From: Cedecea neteri
GTDB lineage: Bacteria; Pseudomonadota; Gammaproteobacteria; Enterobacterales; Enterobacteriaceae
NCBI RefSeq assembly: GCF_000757825.1
Contig: NZ_CP009451.1
Location: 1,612,001-1,676,000, forward strand
DNA: 64,000 bases
Direction: 5' to 3'
Shown: positions 10,721 through 21,211 of the stretch, piece after piece
How the letters are laid out: the number at the start of each line of letters is the position of its first letter
Position numbering within the stretch: the first letter of the stretch is position 1
Notes under the pieces: model-generated
The model's input: only the letters and a program-made list of their open reading frames with translations
Told to the model about the DNA's origin: nothing
The model's database searches: none
Translations under genes and position numbers: made by a program

Positions 10721-12028
10721 TTAATGTGCAACCGCCGCAGAATCATGAGCAATCAGGCGTTCTGGCAGAATAAACGAAAACGTCGATCCCTGCCCCGGCT
10801 GGCTTTCGATCTCCAGCCGCGCATCATGGTGGCTAAGGGCATGCTTAACGATAGCCAGCCCAAGCCCGCTGCCGCCCGTCTGGCGAGAGCGCGCCTTATC
10901 GACCCGGTAAAAGCGCTCGGTCAGGCGAGGAAGATGCTCGGCGGAAATTCCAGGCCCGGTATCCCTGACGCTAAACGCCACGCCGTGGGGCAGCTTGCGC
11001 CAGGTGACCGTAATTTGGGTCCCGGCCGGCGTGTGATTTACGGCGTTATACACCAGGTTCGAGATAGCGCTGCGAAGCTGCTCCTCGTTGCCGTAAACCT
11101 GAAGCCCAGGCTCGACGTTAAAAGTGAGCGTTTGCTTCTGCTGGCTTAGCGTTTGCGCCTCGCGCTCCACCACGCGCAGCATCAGCGGCACGTCGATTTT
11201 TTCGTTCATCGAAATCGCCGGTGCAGCCTCAATCCTCGATAAGGTGAGCAGCTGTTTGACCAGCCCTTCCATACGCGACGTTTGCTCACGCATGGTATGC
11301 AACGCTTTGTCCTTGAGCGGCCCTTCCAGCGCCTGATCCTGCATCATCTCCAGATAACCCTGTAACACGGTCAGCGGGGTGCGCAGCTCGTGGCTGACGT
11401 TGGCAAAGAAGTTACGGCGAGCGCCTTCAAGCTGGTGCATCTGCGTGACGTCACGCGCCACCATCAGCCACTGCCCGTCGGCATAAGGCATCACGCGGAA
11501 CTCAAGATGACGGCCGTTGTTCAGCACCAGCGTCAGCGGGCGGCCGAACTGCTGCTTCGCTACGTATTGAGTGAATTCAGGGTAACGCAGAAGGTTGAGA
11601 ATATTTTGGCCGCTGTCGTCGGGCCAGCGCAGGCCAAGCAGCTGCTGCGCCAGGCCGTTACACCAAAAAATAGTGCCTTCTTCGGTGGTCAGCACCACCG
11701 CATCTGGCAGTGATTCCGCACCGCTGCGGAACCGCTTGATAAGGTTGCCCAGCTCCTTACGGCGCTTTTTATTACGCAGCTGCATCTGGTGCAGCCCGTA
11801 AAGCAAAGGCTCCCAGCTTCCCCGCCCGGGCGGCGGGGTCATGCTGCGGTCAACCCACAGCCACCAGGAGAGACGAAGTAAATTCCAGAAATGCCAGCTT
11901 AACAGGGCGGTCACTGCCGCCAGTAAGAACCACGGCAGATGGCCAAAAATCAATCCGAGAATCGCCGCCGGTAAACAACAGAGCATCAGCTCCAGTACCA
12001 GCCTTTTCCATGACAGCCGTTCCAGCAC
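10721..12028 (-). CDS. phoR: PhoR, phosphate regulon sensor histidine kinase
   Basis: Inner-membrane kinase that phosphorylates PhoB when the Pst transporter signals low phosphate. The 435 residues contain two N-terminal membrane helices (about 9-27 and 30-60), a basic linker, a PAS domain (about 100-195), and a HisKA domain with phospho-acceptor His213 in [14 protein letters not shown] (same number as E. coli). The ATPase domain follows, with the N box [10 protein letters not shown] and DTGPGIS and [13 protein letters not shown] motifs. It lies 22 bp downstream of phoB in one operon. Confidence 0.98.
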   Translation of the reverse strand: MLERLSWKRLVLELMLCCLPAAILGLIFGHLPWFLLAAVTALLSWHFWNLLRLSWWLWVDRSMTPPPGRGSWEPLLYGLHQMQLRNKKRRKELGNLIKRFRSGAESLPDAVVLTTEEGTIFWCNGLAQQLLGLRWPDDSGQNILNLLRYPEFTQYVAKQQFGRPLTLVLNNGRHLEFRVMPYADGQWLMVARDVTQMHQLEGARRNFFANVSHELRTPLTVLQGYLEMMQDQALEGPLKDKALHTMREQTSRMEGLVKQLLTLSRIEAAPAISMNEKIDVPLMLRVVEREAQTLSQQKQTLTFNVEPGLQVYGNEEQLRSAISNLVYNAVNHTPAGTQITVTWRKLPHGVAFSVRDTGPGISAEHLPRLTERFYRVDKARSRQTGGSGLGLAIVKHALSHHDARLEIESQPGQGSTFSFILPERLIAHDSAAVAH

Positions 12029-12050
12029 GCGTCACGCTCCTGTCAGCATA

Positions 12051-12740
12051 TTAAAAACGGGTTGAAAAGCGATAACCCGTGCCGCGAACTGTTTGCACCA
12101 TTTTGTCATGACCACTTGTTTCCAGAGCTTTACGCAGACGGCGAATATGCACGTCTACGGTACGGTCTTCAACGTAAACGTTAGTCCCCCACACGTTATT
12201 AAGCAGCTGTTCACGGCTGTAAACGCGCTCCGGGTGGGTCATAAAGAAGTGTAACAGCTTAAATTCGGTTGGCCCCATGTCGAGCGGATCTTCACCGGTC
12301 ATCACGCGGTGCGATGAAGGGTCAAGGCTCAGGCCCTGCATCTCAATCACCTCTTCCACCGCCATCGGTGAAATACGGCGCATCACGGCTTTGATACGTG
12401 CCACCAGCTCTTTCGGGGAGAACGGCTTGGTGATGTAGTCGTCGGCACCGACCTCAAGACCGCGGACGCGATCTTCTTCTTCGCCGCGGGCGGTCAGCAT
12501 CATCACCGGGATCTCGCGAGTTAATGCTTCACGCTTCAGGTGCTTGATGAACTGGATCCCCGAACCACCTGGCAGCATCCAGTCCAGCAGGATCAGATCG
12601 GGGAAAGGTTCAATCAGCAGGTTAACCGCGCTGTCATAATCTTCCGCCTCTACCGACTGGAAGCCATTTTGCTCGAGCACAAAGCTCACCATTTCACGAA
12701 TCGGAGCTTCATCTTCTACGACTAAAATGCGTCTCGCCAT
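12051..12740 (-). CDS. phoB: PhoB, phosphate regulon response regulator
   Basis: OmpR-family activator of the Pho regulon. The 229 residues hold a receiver domain with phospho-acceptor Asp53 (LILLDWML), acidic residues near position 10 and Lys in [10 protein letters not shown], then a winged-helix DNA-binding domain. It heads phoBR and is preceded by a three-unit Pho box, consistent with positive autoregulation. Divergent from sbcDC, as in E. coli. Confidence 0.98.
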   Translation of the reverse strand: MARRILVVEDEAPIREMVSFVLEQNGFQSVEAEDYDSAVNLLIEPFPDLILLDWMLPGGSGIQFIKHLKREALTREIPVMMLTARGEEEDRVRGLEVGADDYITKPFSPKELVARIKAVMRRISPMAVEEVIEMQGLSLDPSSHRVMTGEDPLDMGPTEFKLLHFFMTHPERVYSREQLLNNVWGTNVYVEDRTVDVHIRRLRKALETSGHDKMVQTVRGTGYRFSTRF

Positions 12741-12790
12741 GATTTACCCTGTTGAAAAGAGACCATCTCTTATTAATTGTGCGCCAGTAT

Positions 12791-12819
12791 GCGTCAGATT
12801 TGTGACAGATTTATGAAAA
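12791..12819 (-). promoter_or_regulatory. Pho box upstream of phoB
   Basis: On the minus strand: TTTTCAT-AAAT-CTGTCAC-AAAT-CTGACGC, three 7-bp units spaced by 4-bp AT tracts. This is the PhoB-binding arrangement (consensus unit CTGTCAT). It is 51-79 bp before the phoB start. Confidence 0.88.
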
Positions 12820-12939
12820 AGATTACGGCCAGATATTTCACCTTTTTGAATTATGACAGCCCCAGATTTTTGCTGACGGTTACGCTTCTGACTCAATAGC
12901 TTATAATCGGTCATTCGCCTCTTTGCCATGGGACAGGTT

Positions 12940-14157
12940 ATGCGCATTCTCCACACTTCAGACTGGCACCTCGGCCAAAACTTCTATACCAAAAGCCGGG
13001 CTTCTGAACACCAGGCCTTTCTCGACTGGTTGATAAACGCCGCGCTCGAACATCAGGTGGAGGCGATTATTGTCGCGGGGGATATCTTTGATACCGGCTC
13101 ACCGCCGAGCTACGCCCGCGAAATGTATAACCGCTTTGTGGTGCAGCTGCAGGCCACCGGCTGCCAGCTCGTGGTGCTGGCGGGTAACCACGATTCCGTT
13201 GCCACGCTCAACGAATCCCGCGAGCTGCTGGCCTGTCTGAATACCCGAGTGATTGCCAGCGCACGCCACAACAAAGACGAGCAGGCGCTGGTCCTTAATC
13301 AAAAAGACGGCACGCCAGGCGCTATCCTTTGCCCCATTCCTTTCCTGCGCCCCCGCGACATTCAAAGCAGCCAGGCCGGACTGTCTGGCCATGAGAAACA
13401 GCGTTCTTTAATGGAAGCCATCAGCGAACATTATCAGCACTGCTATGAGGCCGCCGTTGCCCTGCGCGGAGACAGGCCGCTGCCGATTATCGCCACCGGG
13501 CACCTGACTACCGTTGGCGTAACAAAATCTGACGCGGTTCGCGACATTTATATCGGCACGTTGGACGCTTTCCCGGCGCAGCACTTCCCGCCAGCCGACT
13601 ACATCGCGCTCGGGCATATTCATCGCGCGCAGAAAATCGGCGGCAGCGAGCATATTCGCTACAGCGGTTCGCCTATTCCGCTGAGTTTCGACGAAACCGG
13701 CAAAGCAAAAAGTGTGTTTCTCGTAGAGTTTAGCGGTGCGGCGCTGGCAAGCGTCGAACCTCTGGAGGTACCCATCAGCCAGCCGCTGGCCATCGTCAAA
13801 GGTTCGCTGCGTGAAATTGAGCAGCAGCTTGAGCAGTGGCGAAATGCGCCGGCTGAGCCGAAAGTCTGGCTGGATATCGAAATCGCCACCGATGAATATC
13901 TGCACGATATGCAGCGCCAGGTCCAGGCGCTTACCGACGAACTGCCGGTCGAAGTCGTCCTGCTGCGCCGCAGCCGCGAACAGCGCGAGCGGGTCATTGC
14001 CAGCCAGCATAAAGAGACGCTGAGCGAGTTAAGCGTTGAAGAAGTTTTTGAGCGACGGCTGAGCCAGGAAGAGACCAGCGACGAGCGTGCCGCACGGTTA
14101 AGAACGCTGTTTGCACAAACCCTTTCAGACTTGCACCAGCAGGAGGAACAGGCATGA
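12940..14157 (+). CDS. sbcD: SbcD, nuclease subunit of SbcCD
   Basis: Mre11-family Mn-dependent nuclease that, with SbcC, opens hairpins and trims blocked DNA ends. The metallophosphoesterase motifs [21 protein letters not shown] and GHIHRAQ are intact. I start at ATG 12940 ([13 protein letters not shown], as in E. coli), 405 residues. An in-frame ATG four codons earlier overlaps the purine-rich GGGACAGG that probably serves as ribosome-binding site. The stop overlaps the sbcC start by 4 bp (ATGA), so the subunits are translationally coupled. Confidence 0.97.
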   Translation: MRILHTSDWHLGQNFYTKSRASEHQAFLDWLINAALEHQVEAIIVAGDIFDTGSPPSYAREMYNRFVVQLQATGCQLVVLAGNHDSVATLNESRELLACLNTRVIASARHNKDEQALVLNQKDGTPGAILCPIPFLRPRDIQSSQAGLSGHEKQRSLMEAISEHYQHCYEAAVALRGDRPLPIIATGHLTTVGVTKSDAVRDIYIGTLDAFPAQHFPPADYIALGHIHRAQKIGGSEHIRYSGSPIPLSFDETGKAKSVFLVEFSGAALASVEPLEVPISQPLAIVKGSLREIEQQLEQWRNAPAEPKVWLDIEIATDEYLHDMQRQVQALTDELPVEVVLLRRSREQRERVIASQHKETLSELSVEEVFERRLSQEETSDERAARLRTLFAQTLSDLHQQEEQA

Positions 14158-17100
14158 AAATCTTAAGCCTGCGGTTAAAAAACATAAACTCCCTGAAAGG
14201 CGAATGGAAAATTGATTTCACCCAGGAGCCCTTCGCCAGCAACGGACTGTTCGCTATCACCGGCCCGACGGGCGCGGGCAAAACCACCCTGCTCGACGCA
14301 ATTTGCCTGGCGCTGTACCACAAAACGCCGCGCCTCAGCACCGTTTCTCAGTCGCAAAACGACCTGATGACCAGGGACACCGCTGAGTGCCTGGCCGAAG
14401 TGGAGTTCGAGGTCAAAGGCGTTGGCTACCGGGCTTTCTGGAGCCAGAACCGCGCCCGTAACGCGGCAAATGGCAACCTTCAGGCGCCGCGCGTGGAGCT
14501 GGCCCAAATCAGCGACGGCAAAATCCTCGCGGATAAAATTAAAGACAAGCTTGAGATTGTCGCCTCGCTTACCGGGCTGGACTACGACCGCTTCACCCGC
14601 TCGATGATGCTCTCCCAGGGGCAGTTCGCCGCCTTTTTAAACGCCGACGCCAACGACCGCGCCTCGCTGCTTGAGGAGCTGACCGGCACCGAAATCTACG
14701 GCACCGTGTCTGCGGCGGTCTTTGAAAATCATAAGCAAATCAAAAGCCGGCTTGAAAACCTGCTGGCCCAGGCTTCAGGCGTTGCGCTATTGAATGAGGA
14801 GCAGCAACAGCAGCTTACGCAGAGTTTGCAGGCGCTTACTTTTGAAGAAAAAAAGCTGTCGGACGAACAGCAGCAACAACAGCAACATCAGCACTGGCTC
14901 AGCCAGCGTGCCCGGCTCGCCGCCGACAAAGAGCAGAAGCTGCAGGCGCTGAACGGTGCCAGTCAGGCCCTTAAAGACGCGGAGCCGATGCTGGCGAAGC
15001 TGACCCGCGCCCTGCCTGCCGAAAAACTGCGGCCTCACTGGCAGCGGTTGCAGGAAAAGCAGCAGACGTTAAGGCAAAACGGCGAAGCCGCAGAGAAAGT
15101 GAATACCCGCTTACAGCAGCTCACCGTTCGTCGTCAGCAAACCCGCCTGTTAGCCGCCGGGCAGGCTCAAAAGCTTCAGTCAGAAGCACAGCTGGTACAG
15201 GAATGGCTCACCGCCAATGACCGCTATCGCCTGTTAGCCGCCGAGCTGACGGGCTGGCGCATGGCGTTTACGCAGCAGCAGCGTGATGAAAGACAGCTGG
15301 CTGAGCTCCAGCAGACGCTGCAGGCCAGCCAGCAAAAGCTGCAGGCGCTGCCGGAGCCGACGCTTAGCCTTTCTCCTGATGAAGTGAGCGCTCATTTACA
15401 GCGAATGCTGGCAACCCGGCCTGCTCGCCAGCAGTTGGCCGCCCTGCAGCCACAGTTCGCCACGCTGGAGAAACGTAAAGCCGAGCAGCAGCGGGAGCTT
15501 GCCGAGCTGGATAAACTGATTGCCGGGCGTGACGCTGAGCTCAGCCAAAAACGTCAGCAATACAAAGACAAACGCCAGCATGAGGCCGATCTGGAAAAAG
15601 TCGTCGAGCAGGAAAGGCGCATTCAAAGCCTTGAAGCTGAGCGTGCGCTTTTACAACCGGATTCCCCGTGCCCGCTTTGCGGCTCAACCCAACATCCCGC
15701 CGTAGAAGCCTATAAAACGCTGGAGCCGGGCGAGAACCAGCAGCGTCTTGCCGCCCTTAAGCAAGAGGTCGCCAAACTCGCGGAGCTTGGCTTCGCCCTG
15801 AAAGGTCAGCTTGATACCCAACGCCAACAGCGCGAAAAACTGGTGCAGGTAAGCCCCGCGCTGCAGGAAGAGGAAGCCTCTCTGTCCGCCCGCTGGCAGC
15901 AGCAGTGTGCAGAAGCAGGTATCGCTTTAACGCCGCAGGACGATCTCACCGCCTGGCTTAACGAGCAGGAACAGCGTGAACAGCAGCTGCGCCAGCTAGG
16001 CGAGCGTCAGGCGCTGGAGGTGCAGTTTCAACGCGACAGCCAGCAGCATGAAAAGCTGAGTGCCGACTTTATGGTACAGCGCACGTCTCTACAGGCAACG
16101 CTGGAGCGGGTCGGTCTTGTGCGCCCCGAGCCGGGAGAAGAGCAAAACTGGCTCGAAGCTCGTCAAAAAGAATCCCTGCAATGGCAGCAACAGCAGGACA
16201 AGCTGCCGCAGCTTCACCAGCAGCTTTCCAGCCTTGAGATGCTGCTCTCCAATCTAATGGACGACGGCTCAACGCCGCCGCCGTTGGAGGCAAACGAGCG
16301 CCAGGCTGCGCTGCAAAACTGGCAGACGCTGCATAACGACTGCAACCTGCTCGAAGGACAGCGTCAGTCCCTGCAAGAACAGCTGAAGCAAAGTGAAAGA
16401 GAAGCCACGGCGGCACAGGAGCAGTTCAGCAATGCGCTCTCGGCCAGCCAGTTCAGCGACGAAGCCGACTTCCGAAGCGCGCTGCTGGAAGAGGCCGGGC
16501 GACTTGAGCTTGAGCAACGTAAGCAGCAGCTGGAACGCCAACAGCAGCAACAGACTACGCTGCTGGAACAGGCTGAAAGCGCGCTGGCTCAGCATCTCTC
16601 AGGGCGGCCAGAAACCCTGAGCGAAGAGACCGAAGTCAGCATGCTGGATGAACGTATCGCAGCGCTTACTCTCCAGCTGCGCGAAAACGCCTCTCGCCAG
16701 GGGCAAATCACCCAGCAACTGCGTCATGACGAGGAAAATCGGGTTCGCCAGCAGGCGCTGATGCAGGAGATCAAAGCGTGTGAGGCGCAGGCGGAAGACT
16801 GGGGCTACCTCAATTCGCTCATCGGCTCCAAAGAAGGGGATAAATTCCGTAAATTCGCCCAGGGGCTGACGCTGGATAATCTGGTCTGGCTGGCAAACAA
16901 TCAGCTTAACCGCCTGCACGGGCGCTACCTGCTTCAGCGCAAAGACAACGAAGCGCTCGAGCTGCAGGTGGTGGATACCTGGCAGGCAGATGCGGTGCGG
17001 GATACACGCACGCTCTCCGGCGGAGAAAGTTTCCTGGTGAGTCTGGCGCTGGCGCTCGCGTTATCCGATTTGGTTAGCCATAAAACCCGCATTGACTCCC

Positions 17101-17309
17101 TGTTTCTGGATGAAGGTTTTGGCACCCTCGATGCGCAGACGCTGGATACCGCGCTCGACGCGCTGGATACGCTGAACGCCAGCGGCAAAACTATCGGCGT
17201 CATCAGCCACGTTGAGGCGATGAAAGAGCGGATCCCGGTGCAAATTAAGGTGAAGAAGATCAACGGCCTGGGCGTGAGCCGACTGGATAAAGTTTTTGCA
17301 GTGGATTGA
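14154..17309 (+). CDS. sbcC: SbcC, ATPase subunit of SbcCD
   Basis: Rad50-like SMC-family ATPase. The 1051 residues show the N-terminal Walker [12 protein letters not shown], a very long Gln/Glu/Leu-rich coiled coil, the zinc-hook CPLC at Cys506-Cys509, a returning coiled coil, and the C-terminal signature [15 protein letters not shown] with Walker [13 protein letters not shown]. Together with SbcD it forms the complex that limits palindrome stability. In E. coli araJ lies next; here it is replaced by hairpins, a repeat block and an IS element. Confidence 0.97.
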   Translation: MKILSLRLKNINSLKGEWKIDFTQEPFASNGLFAITGPTGAGKTTLLDAICLALYHKTPRLSTVSQSQNDLMTRDTAECLAEVEFEVKGVGYRAFWSQNRARNAANGNLQAPRVELAQISDGKILADKIKDKLEIVASLTGLDYDRFTRSMMLSQGQFAAFLNADANDRASLLEELTGTEIYGTVSAAVFENHKQIKSRLENLLAQASGVALLNEEQQQQLTQSLQALTFEEKKLSDEQQQQQQHQHWLSQRARLAADKEQKLQALNGASQALKDAEPMLAKLTRALPAEKLRPHWQRLQEKQQTLRQNGEAAEKVNTRLQQLTVRRQQTRLLAAGQAQKLQSEAQLVQEWLTANDRYRLLAAELTGWRMAFTQQQRDERQLAELQQTLQASQQKLQALPEPTLSLSPDEVSAHLQRMLATRPARQQLAALQPQFATLEKRKAEQQRELAELDKLIAGRDAELSQKRQQYKDKRQHEADLEKVVEQERRIQSLEAERALLQPDSPCPLCGSTQHPAVEAYKTLEPGENQQRLAALKQEVAKLAELGFALKGQLDTQRQQREKLVQVSPALQEEEASLSARWQQQCAEAGIALTPQDDLTAWLNEQEQREQQLRQLGERQALEVQFQRDSQQHEKLSADFMVQRTSLQATLERVGLVRPEPGEEQNWLEARQKESLQWQQQQDKLPQLHQQLSSLEMLLSNLMDDGSTPPPLEANERQAALQNWQTLHNDCNLLEGQRQSLQEQLKQSEREATAAQEQFSNALSASQFSDEADFRSALLEEAGRLELEQRKQQLERQQQQQTTLLEQAESALAQHLSGRPETLSEETEVSMLDERIAALTLQLRENASRQGQITQQLRHDEENRVRQQALMQEIKACEAQAEDWGYLNSLIGSKEGDKFRKFAQGLTLDNLVWLANNQLNRLHGRYLLQRKDNEALELQVVDTWQADAVRDTRTLSGGESFLVSLALALALSDLVSHKTRIDSLFLDEGFGTLDAQTLDTALDALDTLNASGKTIGVISHVEAMKERIPVQIKVKKINGLGVSRLDKVFAVD

Positions 17310-17404
17310 GCTTGACCCTGGCTCACTCCCAGGGAAGTGTCTGGTCGTCACAAATACGCTTATGAAGGATCGGCTAAGGTTCCGTTCACTTCCAGCCCTG
17401 GGTC

Positions 17405-17457
17405 GGCTGAGATGCGTTTCCGACGCTCTCAGCCTCCGGCCGTTCCCGACGGCCGGA
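17405..17457. other. Two back-to-back hairpins downstream of sbcC
   Basis: Hairpin 1: GGCTGAGATGCG (17405-17416) with CGCTCTCAGCC (17424-17434), one bulged T. Hairpin 2 begins at the very next base: TCCGGCCGT-TCCCG-ACGGCCGGA (17435-17457), a perfect 9-bp stem. Neither is followed by a T-run, so this is not a standard terminator. The rest of the 313-bp sbcC-IS interval holds no gene that I can support and no recognisable araJ remnant. Confidence 0.6.
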
Positions 17458-17622
17458 CCCTGGCCAGTCGGAGAGAAAACGAGGCGATTTAAGCCGGAAC
17501 CGTGCCTCGCTTCATATTTTTACTCTCACCCTAACCCTCTCCCTGAAAGGGAGAGGGAAAAAAGAATGTTCTCTATCGGCTGTTTCCCCCCTCTCCCTCT
17601 GGGAGAGATACCGTCTTGTCGG

Positions 17623-18582
17623 TTATCCGGCAAGCGGTATTTCAGCGTTAAATTCACGCCCTGATTTCACCACCCCATAAGCCAGCTGTAGCAGCTTTCT
17701 CATTCCTGCACACACGCGTTCTTTGCCTGTCTTCCCCCTGCTCGCCATCCGGGTCATCAGGTCTTTCACCACTTCATTACATCTTCCCGCCACTACCGTA
17801 GGCATATACAGCACGCTACGCAGCTCACGGCTCCCCACTTTTGACAACCTGCTCTTTCCCTTCCACATCCCGGACTCACAACGTCGTGGGTTCAGCCCTG
17901 CATAAGCCACCAGAGCCTTACTGCTCCTGAACCGCCTCAGGTTTCCTGCGAAGGCCAGAAGACTCGTACTCAGCACATCTCCCACTCCCGGGATACTCTC
18001 CAGCAGCGCTTTGTCTTTTCTCAGGTCCGGGTCATCATCAATGTGCTGTCTGATTTTCTTTTTGGTTTCTTTTATCAGTTCATCCAGCGTGGCGATGTGC
18101 TCTTTTAACGAGCCAGTGATGACCTCATCTGCGGCCTCCAGCCTGTTCTCTTCCATCTGACGCATCTCTTCAAGATTTTTAAGATGCCGCACCAGCGCGG
18201 TCAGCTGTCGCTGGCTGAGAGGAGCCGGATGCCATTGGGCTGGCTGATACAGGGCACAATACCTTGCTATCAGGGCGGCATCGCTTTTATCCGTTTTGTT
18301 TCGGGTCAGTTCGGTGTTACTGAAGGCATGAATGCGGGCAGGGTTTTCCAGGCTGACGCGATAGCCGCCATCGGACAATGCCGTGGCGAGTTCCGTGCTG
18401 TAGCTGCCCGTCGCTTCCATACAGACATGACAGTCCCCAAAGCGGGTCAGCCAGTGAATAAACTCACGACATCCCGCAGGCGTGTTAGCAAACTTTTTAG
18501 TTTTGTATTTCTGACCAGGCAGCAGGACAGCGACATCAAATTTTAGCTTAGCAATATCAACGCCGACAGAAGTGAGGGTCAT
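17623..18582 (-). CDS. IS110-family DEDD transposase/recombinase
   Basis: 319 residues. The RuvC-like N-terminal domain carries Asp9 (VGVDIAK), Glu56 (CMEATGSY), Asp98 and Asp101 (NKTDKSDA). The C-terminal Tnp domain has SIPGVGDVLS, YAGLNPRRCESG and LSKVGSRELRSVLYMP, with Ser247 in the position of the catalytic serine of IS621. Length and sequence resemble the IS621 recombinase, which is guided by a bridge RNA. ATG 18582 has GGAGA 5 bases upstream. No frameshift or stop is present, so the enzyme is probably active. Confidence 0.96.
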   Translation of the reverse strand: MTLTSVGVDIAKLKFDVAVLLPGQKYKTKKFANTPAGCREFIHWLTRFGDCHVCMEATGSYSTELATALSDGGYRVSLENPARIHAFSNTELTRNKTDKSDAALIARYCALYQPAQWHPAPLSQRQLTALVRHLKNLEEMRQMEENRLEAADEVITGSLKEHIATLDELIKETKKKIRQHIDDDPDLRKDKALLESIPGVGDVLSTSLLAFAGNLRRFRSSKALVAYAGLNPRRCESGMWKGKSRLSKVGSRELRSVLYMPTVVAGRCNEVVKDLMTRMASRGKTGKERVCAGMRKLLQLAYGVVKSGREFNAEIPLAG

Positions 18583-18610
18583 CTGATTCTCCGTAACCTT
18601 ATGAATATTA

Positions 18611-18794
18611 TCGCCAGACCATCCTTATATGTGGGTGCTCAGAGGCACAGGATACCGTTCGGTCTTGAGGCGACAGGGAATAAGGTTGCCGGGGCATAAT
18701 CTCTCCCACGGGCTTGGAAGCACCAGGGCCAGGGGATGCTCACCGGCAACCTCCCGATGATCAGTCGGGGATCTTCCCCGCACTGGCGGGGAAG
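18611..18794 (-). ncRNA. Putative bridge RNA of the IS110 element
   Basis: The transposase-strand leader folds into three parts. (1) 5' hairpin CTTCCCCGC-CAGT-GCGGGGAAG (18794 to 18773). (2) A target loop closed by the 9-bp stem GGTTGCCGG/CCGGCAACC (18751-18743 with 18692-18684). (3) A donor loop closed by TCGCC..AGACC/GGTCTGGCGA (18673-18661 with 18620-18611), with inner hairpin GTGC-CTCTGA-GCAC. Loop 2 contains CCCTGGCCCT (18734-18725), matching the left target half plus core with one G-U-compatible change, and TGGGAGAG (18708-18701), complementary to the core plus right half. Loop 3 contains ACGGTATC and ATATAAG, matching the element's own right and left ends. About 184 nt, close to the known IS621 RNA. 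Transcription is inferred. Confidence 0.82.
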
Positions 18795-18826
18795 TTCAAG
18801 ACATAAGGGCCGGGGTGAGGGGCGAT

Positions 18827-19738
18827 TTACTTCTCCAGAGGCCACAACCACGCCGCACCGCGAACGCCGCTGGAATCGCCGTGTACCGCCTTGCGAATCG
18901 GCGTTTCGCACTCGCCGCCAAACACCCACGGCTTAATCAGCTGGGGCACCGTCCGGTATAAACGTTCCACGTTACTCATTCCTCCGCCCAGCACGATCGC
19001 ATCCGGATCCAAAATATTCACGATATGCGCCAGCGACTTCGCCAGACGAGTCTCGTAGCGGCTGATGGCCAGCTCGGCCAGCGGATCCTGCTGCTCGGCC
19101 AGGCTAATGATCTCATGCCCTTTCAGCGTTTTTCCGCTCAGGCGCTGGTAGTCGGTGCCGAAGCCGGTGCCGGAAATAAAGGTCTCAATACATCCCTTCT
19201 TGCCGCAATAGCACGGTACTTCTTCCCGGAAACGCAGTTCGTCTTCGTCCATCCACGGCAGCGGGTTATGCCCCCACTCGCCCGCCGTGCCGTTGCCGCC
19301 AATCAGGCTGCGGCCATTAATCGCCACGCCCGCCCCGCAGCCGGTACCGACGATCACCGCAAAGACGATCTGTGCGCCAGCAGCGGCACCGTCGATAGCT
19401 TCCGAAACGGCCAGGCAGTTGGCGTCGTTAGCCAGCCTGACTTCTCGCTTCAGCGCCAGGCTGAGATCCTTATCAAACGGCTGTCCGTTAAGCCAGGTTG
19501 AGTTCGCATTCTTCACGACTCGGGTATAAGGGGAAATCGACCCCGGGATCCCAAGCCCTACCGTACCGGTCTCGCCCGTGGCTTCTTCCGCCAGCCGCAC
19601 CAGCTCAACAATGTTTTTGATAGTGGCCTGGTAGTCATTTTTAGGCGTTGGCAAACGGTGGCGGTAGAGCTGTTTCCCGTCGTCTGCCAGCGCAATCACT
19701 TCTGTTTTAGTCCCACCGAGATCGATACCTATGCGCAC
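18827..19738 (-). CDS. mak: Fructokinase Mak (ROK family)
   Basis: ATP-dependent sugar kinase phosphorylating fructose (manno(fructo)kinase). The 303 residues begin [17 protein letters not shown] with the phosphate-binding DLGGTKT loop. They contain the catalytic-region [11 protein letters not shown], and the ROK zinc-binding motif (GHNPLP, then [15 protein letters not shown]) is intact. It ends 19 bp from the IS110 insertion. In E. coli araJ would be next; it is not here. Divergent from rdgC. Confidence 0.96.
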   Translation of the reverse strand: MRIGIDLGGTKTEVIALADDGKQLYRHRLPTPKNDYQATIKNIVELVRLAEEATGETGTVGLGIPGSISPYTRVVKNANSTWLNGQPFDKDLSLALKREVRLANDANCLAVSEAIDGAAAGAQIVFAVIVGTGCGAGVAINGRSLIGGNGTAGEWGHNPLPWMDEDELRFREEVPCYCGKKGCIETFISGTGFGTDYQRLSGKTLKGHEIISLAEQQDPLAELAISRYETRLAKSLAHIVNILDPDAIVLGGGMSNVERLYRTVPQLIKPWVFGGECETPIRKAVHGDSSGVRGAAWLWPLEK

Positions 19739-19863
19739 AAGAGCTTCCTCATTTGGTGATAATTATCAACAACATAAAATGCAGCGTAAGCAAAGGCAAT
19801 GAAACGAGGCCGTCAATTCGTTATCATGCCCGCTGCGTTTAACTGACAACCTGGGACAGAATC

Positions 19864-20775
19864 ATGCTGTGGTTTAAAAATTTAATGGTTTACCGTTTAA
19901 GCCGTGACATCACGCTGACGGCGGATGCAATGGAAAAACAGTTAGCCGCCTTCACCTTCACCCCTTGCGGCAGCCAGGACATGGCTAAAACCGGCTGGGT
20001 GTCGCCGATGGGCTCGCACAGCGATGCATTAACCCATGTTGCCAACGGCCAGATTGTGATTTGCGCCCGTAAAGAAGAAAAAATTCTGCCGGCCCCGGTC
20101 ATCAAACAGGCTCTGGAAGCCAAAATCAATAAGCTTGAAGCAGAGCAGGCCCGCAAGCTGAAAAAGACCGAAAAAGACGCCCTGAAAGACGAAGTCCTGC
20201 ACTCCCTGCTGCCGCGCGCTTTCAGCCGTTTTAGCCAGACGATGATGTGGGTAGATACGGTCAACGGCCTGATCATGATCGACTGCGCCAGCGCCAAAAA
20301 AGCGGAAGACACGCTGGCACTGCTGCGTAAAAGCCTGGGTTCGCTGCCGGTGGTACCGCTGGCGCTGGAAAACCCTATCGAGCTGACCCTTACCGAGTGG
20401 GTGCGTTCGGGAGATGTTCCGGCAGGTTTTGCGCTGATGGACGAAGCTGAACTCAAGGCTATCCTTGAAGGCGGCGGCGTGATCCGCTGCAAGCAGCAGG
20501 AGCTGGTGTGCGACGAAATCGCGGCGCACATTGAAACCGGCAAAGTGGTCACCAGGCTGGCGCTGGACTGGCAGGAGCGTATTCAGTTCGTACTGGCCGA
20601 CGACGGCTCGATCAAACGCCTGAAGTTTGCCGATATCCTGCGCGAACAGAACGACGATATCGACCGGGAAGATTTTGGCGGACGTTTCGATGCCGATTTC
20701 ATCCTGATGACCGGTGAACTGTCGGCGCTGGTGACTAACCTGGTAGAAGCGCTGGGCGGCGAAGCGCAGCGTTAA
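19864..20775 (+). CDS. rdgC: RdgC, recombination-associated DNA-binding protein
   Basis: Ring-shaped nucleoid-associated protein that binds DNA without sequence preference and restrains RecA. The 303 residues are full family length with the N-terminus [16 protein letters not shown] and the conserved segment MLWFKNL...[18 protein letters not shown]. Preceded by CTGGGACAGAATC as the probable translation signal. Divergent from mak. Confidence 0.97.
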   Translation: MLWFKNLMVYRLSRDITLTADAMEKQLAAFTFTPCGSQDMAKTGWVSPMGSHSDALTHVANGQIVICARKEEKILPAPVIKQALEAKINKLEAEQARKLKKTEKDALKDEVLHSLLPRAFSRFSQTMMWVDTVNGLIMIDCASAKKAEDTLALLRKSLGSLPVVPLALENPIELTLTEWVRSGDVPAGFALMDEAELKAILEGGGVIRCKQQELVCDEIAAHIETGKVVTRLALDWQERIQFVLADDGSIKRLKFADILREQNDDIDREDFGGRFDADFILMTGELSALVTNLVEALGGEAQR

Positions 20776-20798
20776 TTAAGCGGCTGAGTCGTGAGAGA

Positions 20799-20825
20799 TA
20801 GCCCCTCGCCGTAAACGAGGGGCTA
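20799..20825. repeat. Inverted repeat between rdgC and ppnP
   Basis: TAGCCCCTCG-CCGTAAA-CGAGGGGCTA, a perfect 10-bp stem in the gap between these convergent genes. On the plus strand it is followed by A's rather than T's, and on the minus strand the T-run precedes it, so it is not a canonical terminator in either direction. It may still act as a 3'-end barrier. Confidence 0.5.
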
Positions 20826-20835
20826 AAAAATTCAG

Positions 20836-21189
<354 letters not shown>

Positions 21190-21211
21190 TCACGCAAATT
21201 GTTAATTCCGT

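Larger units (their letters stand above)
17608..18807 (-). mobile_element. IS110-family insertion sequence (IS621-like), intact
   Basis: A 1200-bp element with one DEDD transposase gene (minus strand), a long non-coding left end (18583-18805) and a short right end (17608-17622). Comparison with uninterrupted repeat copies places the ends exactly. The element is flanked by AG on the plus strand (17606-17607 and 18806-18807), equal to a CT core on the transposase strand, the core dinucleotide known for IS621. There are no terminal inverted repeats, as expected for this family. It sits 19 bp from the mak stop codon, so no gene appears broken. Confidence 0.93.
17524..18822. repeat. Composite palindromic repeat, copy C, split by the IS110 element
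   Basis: The left part is 17524-17607: CTCACCCTAACCCTCTCCC, hairpins, ending GGGAGAG. The right part is 18808-18822: GGCCGGGGTGAGGGG. Removing 17608-18807 restores GGGAGAGGGCCGGGG, the same sequence found uninterrupted in copy D at 25547-25561 and, on the other strand, in copy A at 2744-2758. This fixes the IS boundaries. Confidence 0.88.

Noticed and set aside
18583..18826. A small protein gene in the gap between the transposase and mak
   Set aside because: The only open frames are short, low in ribosome-binding signals and cross the bridge-RNA-like structure, which explains the sequence better.
20799..20825. Canonical terminator for rdgC or ppnP
   Set aside because: The perfect stem lacks a T-run downstream in either reading direction, so I list it only as an inverted repeat.
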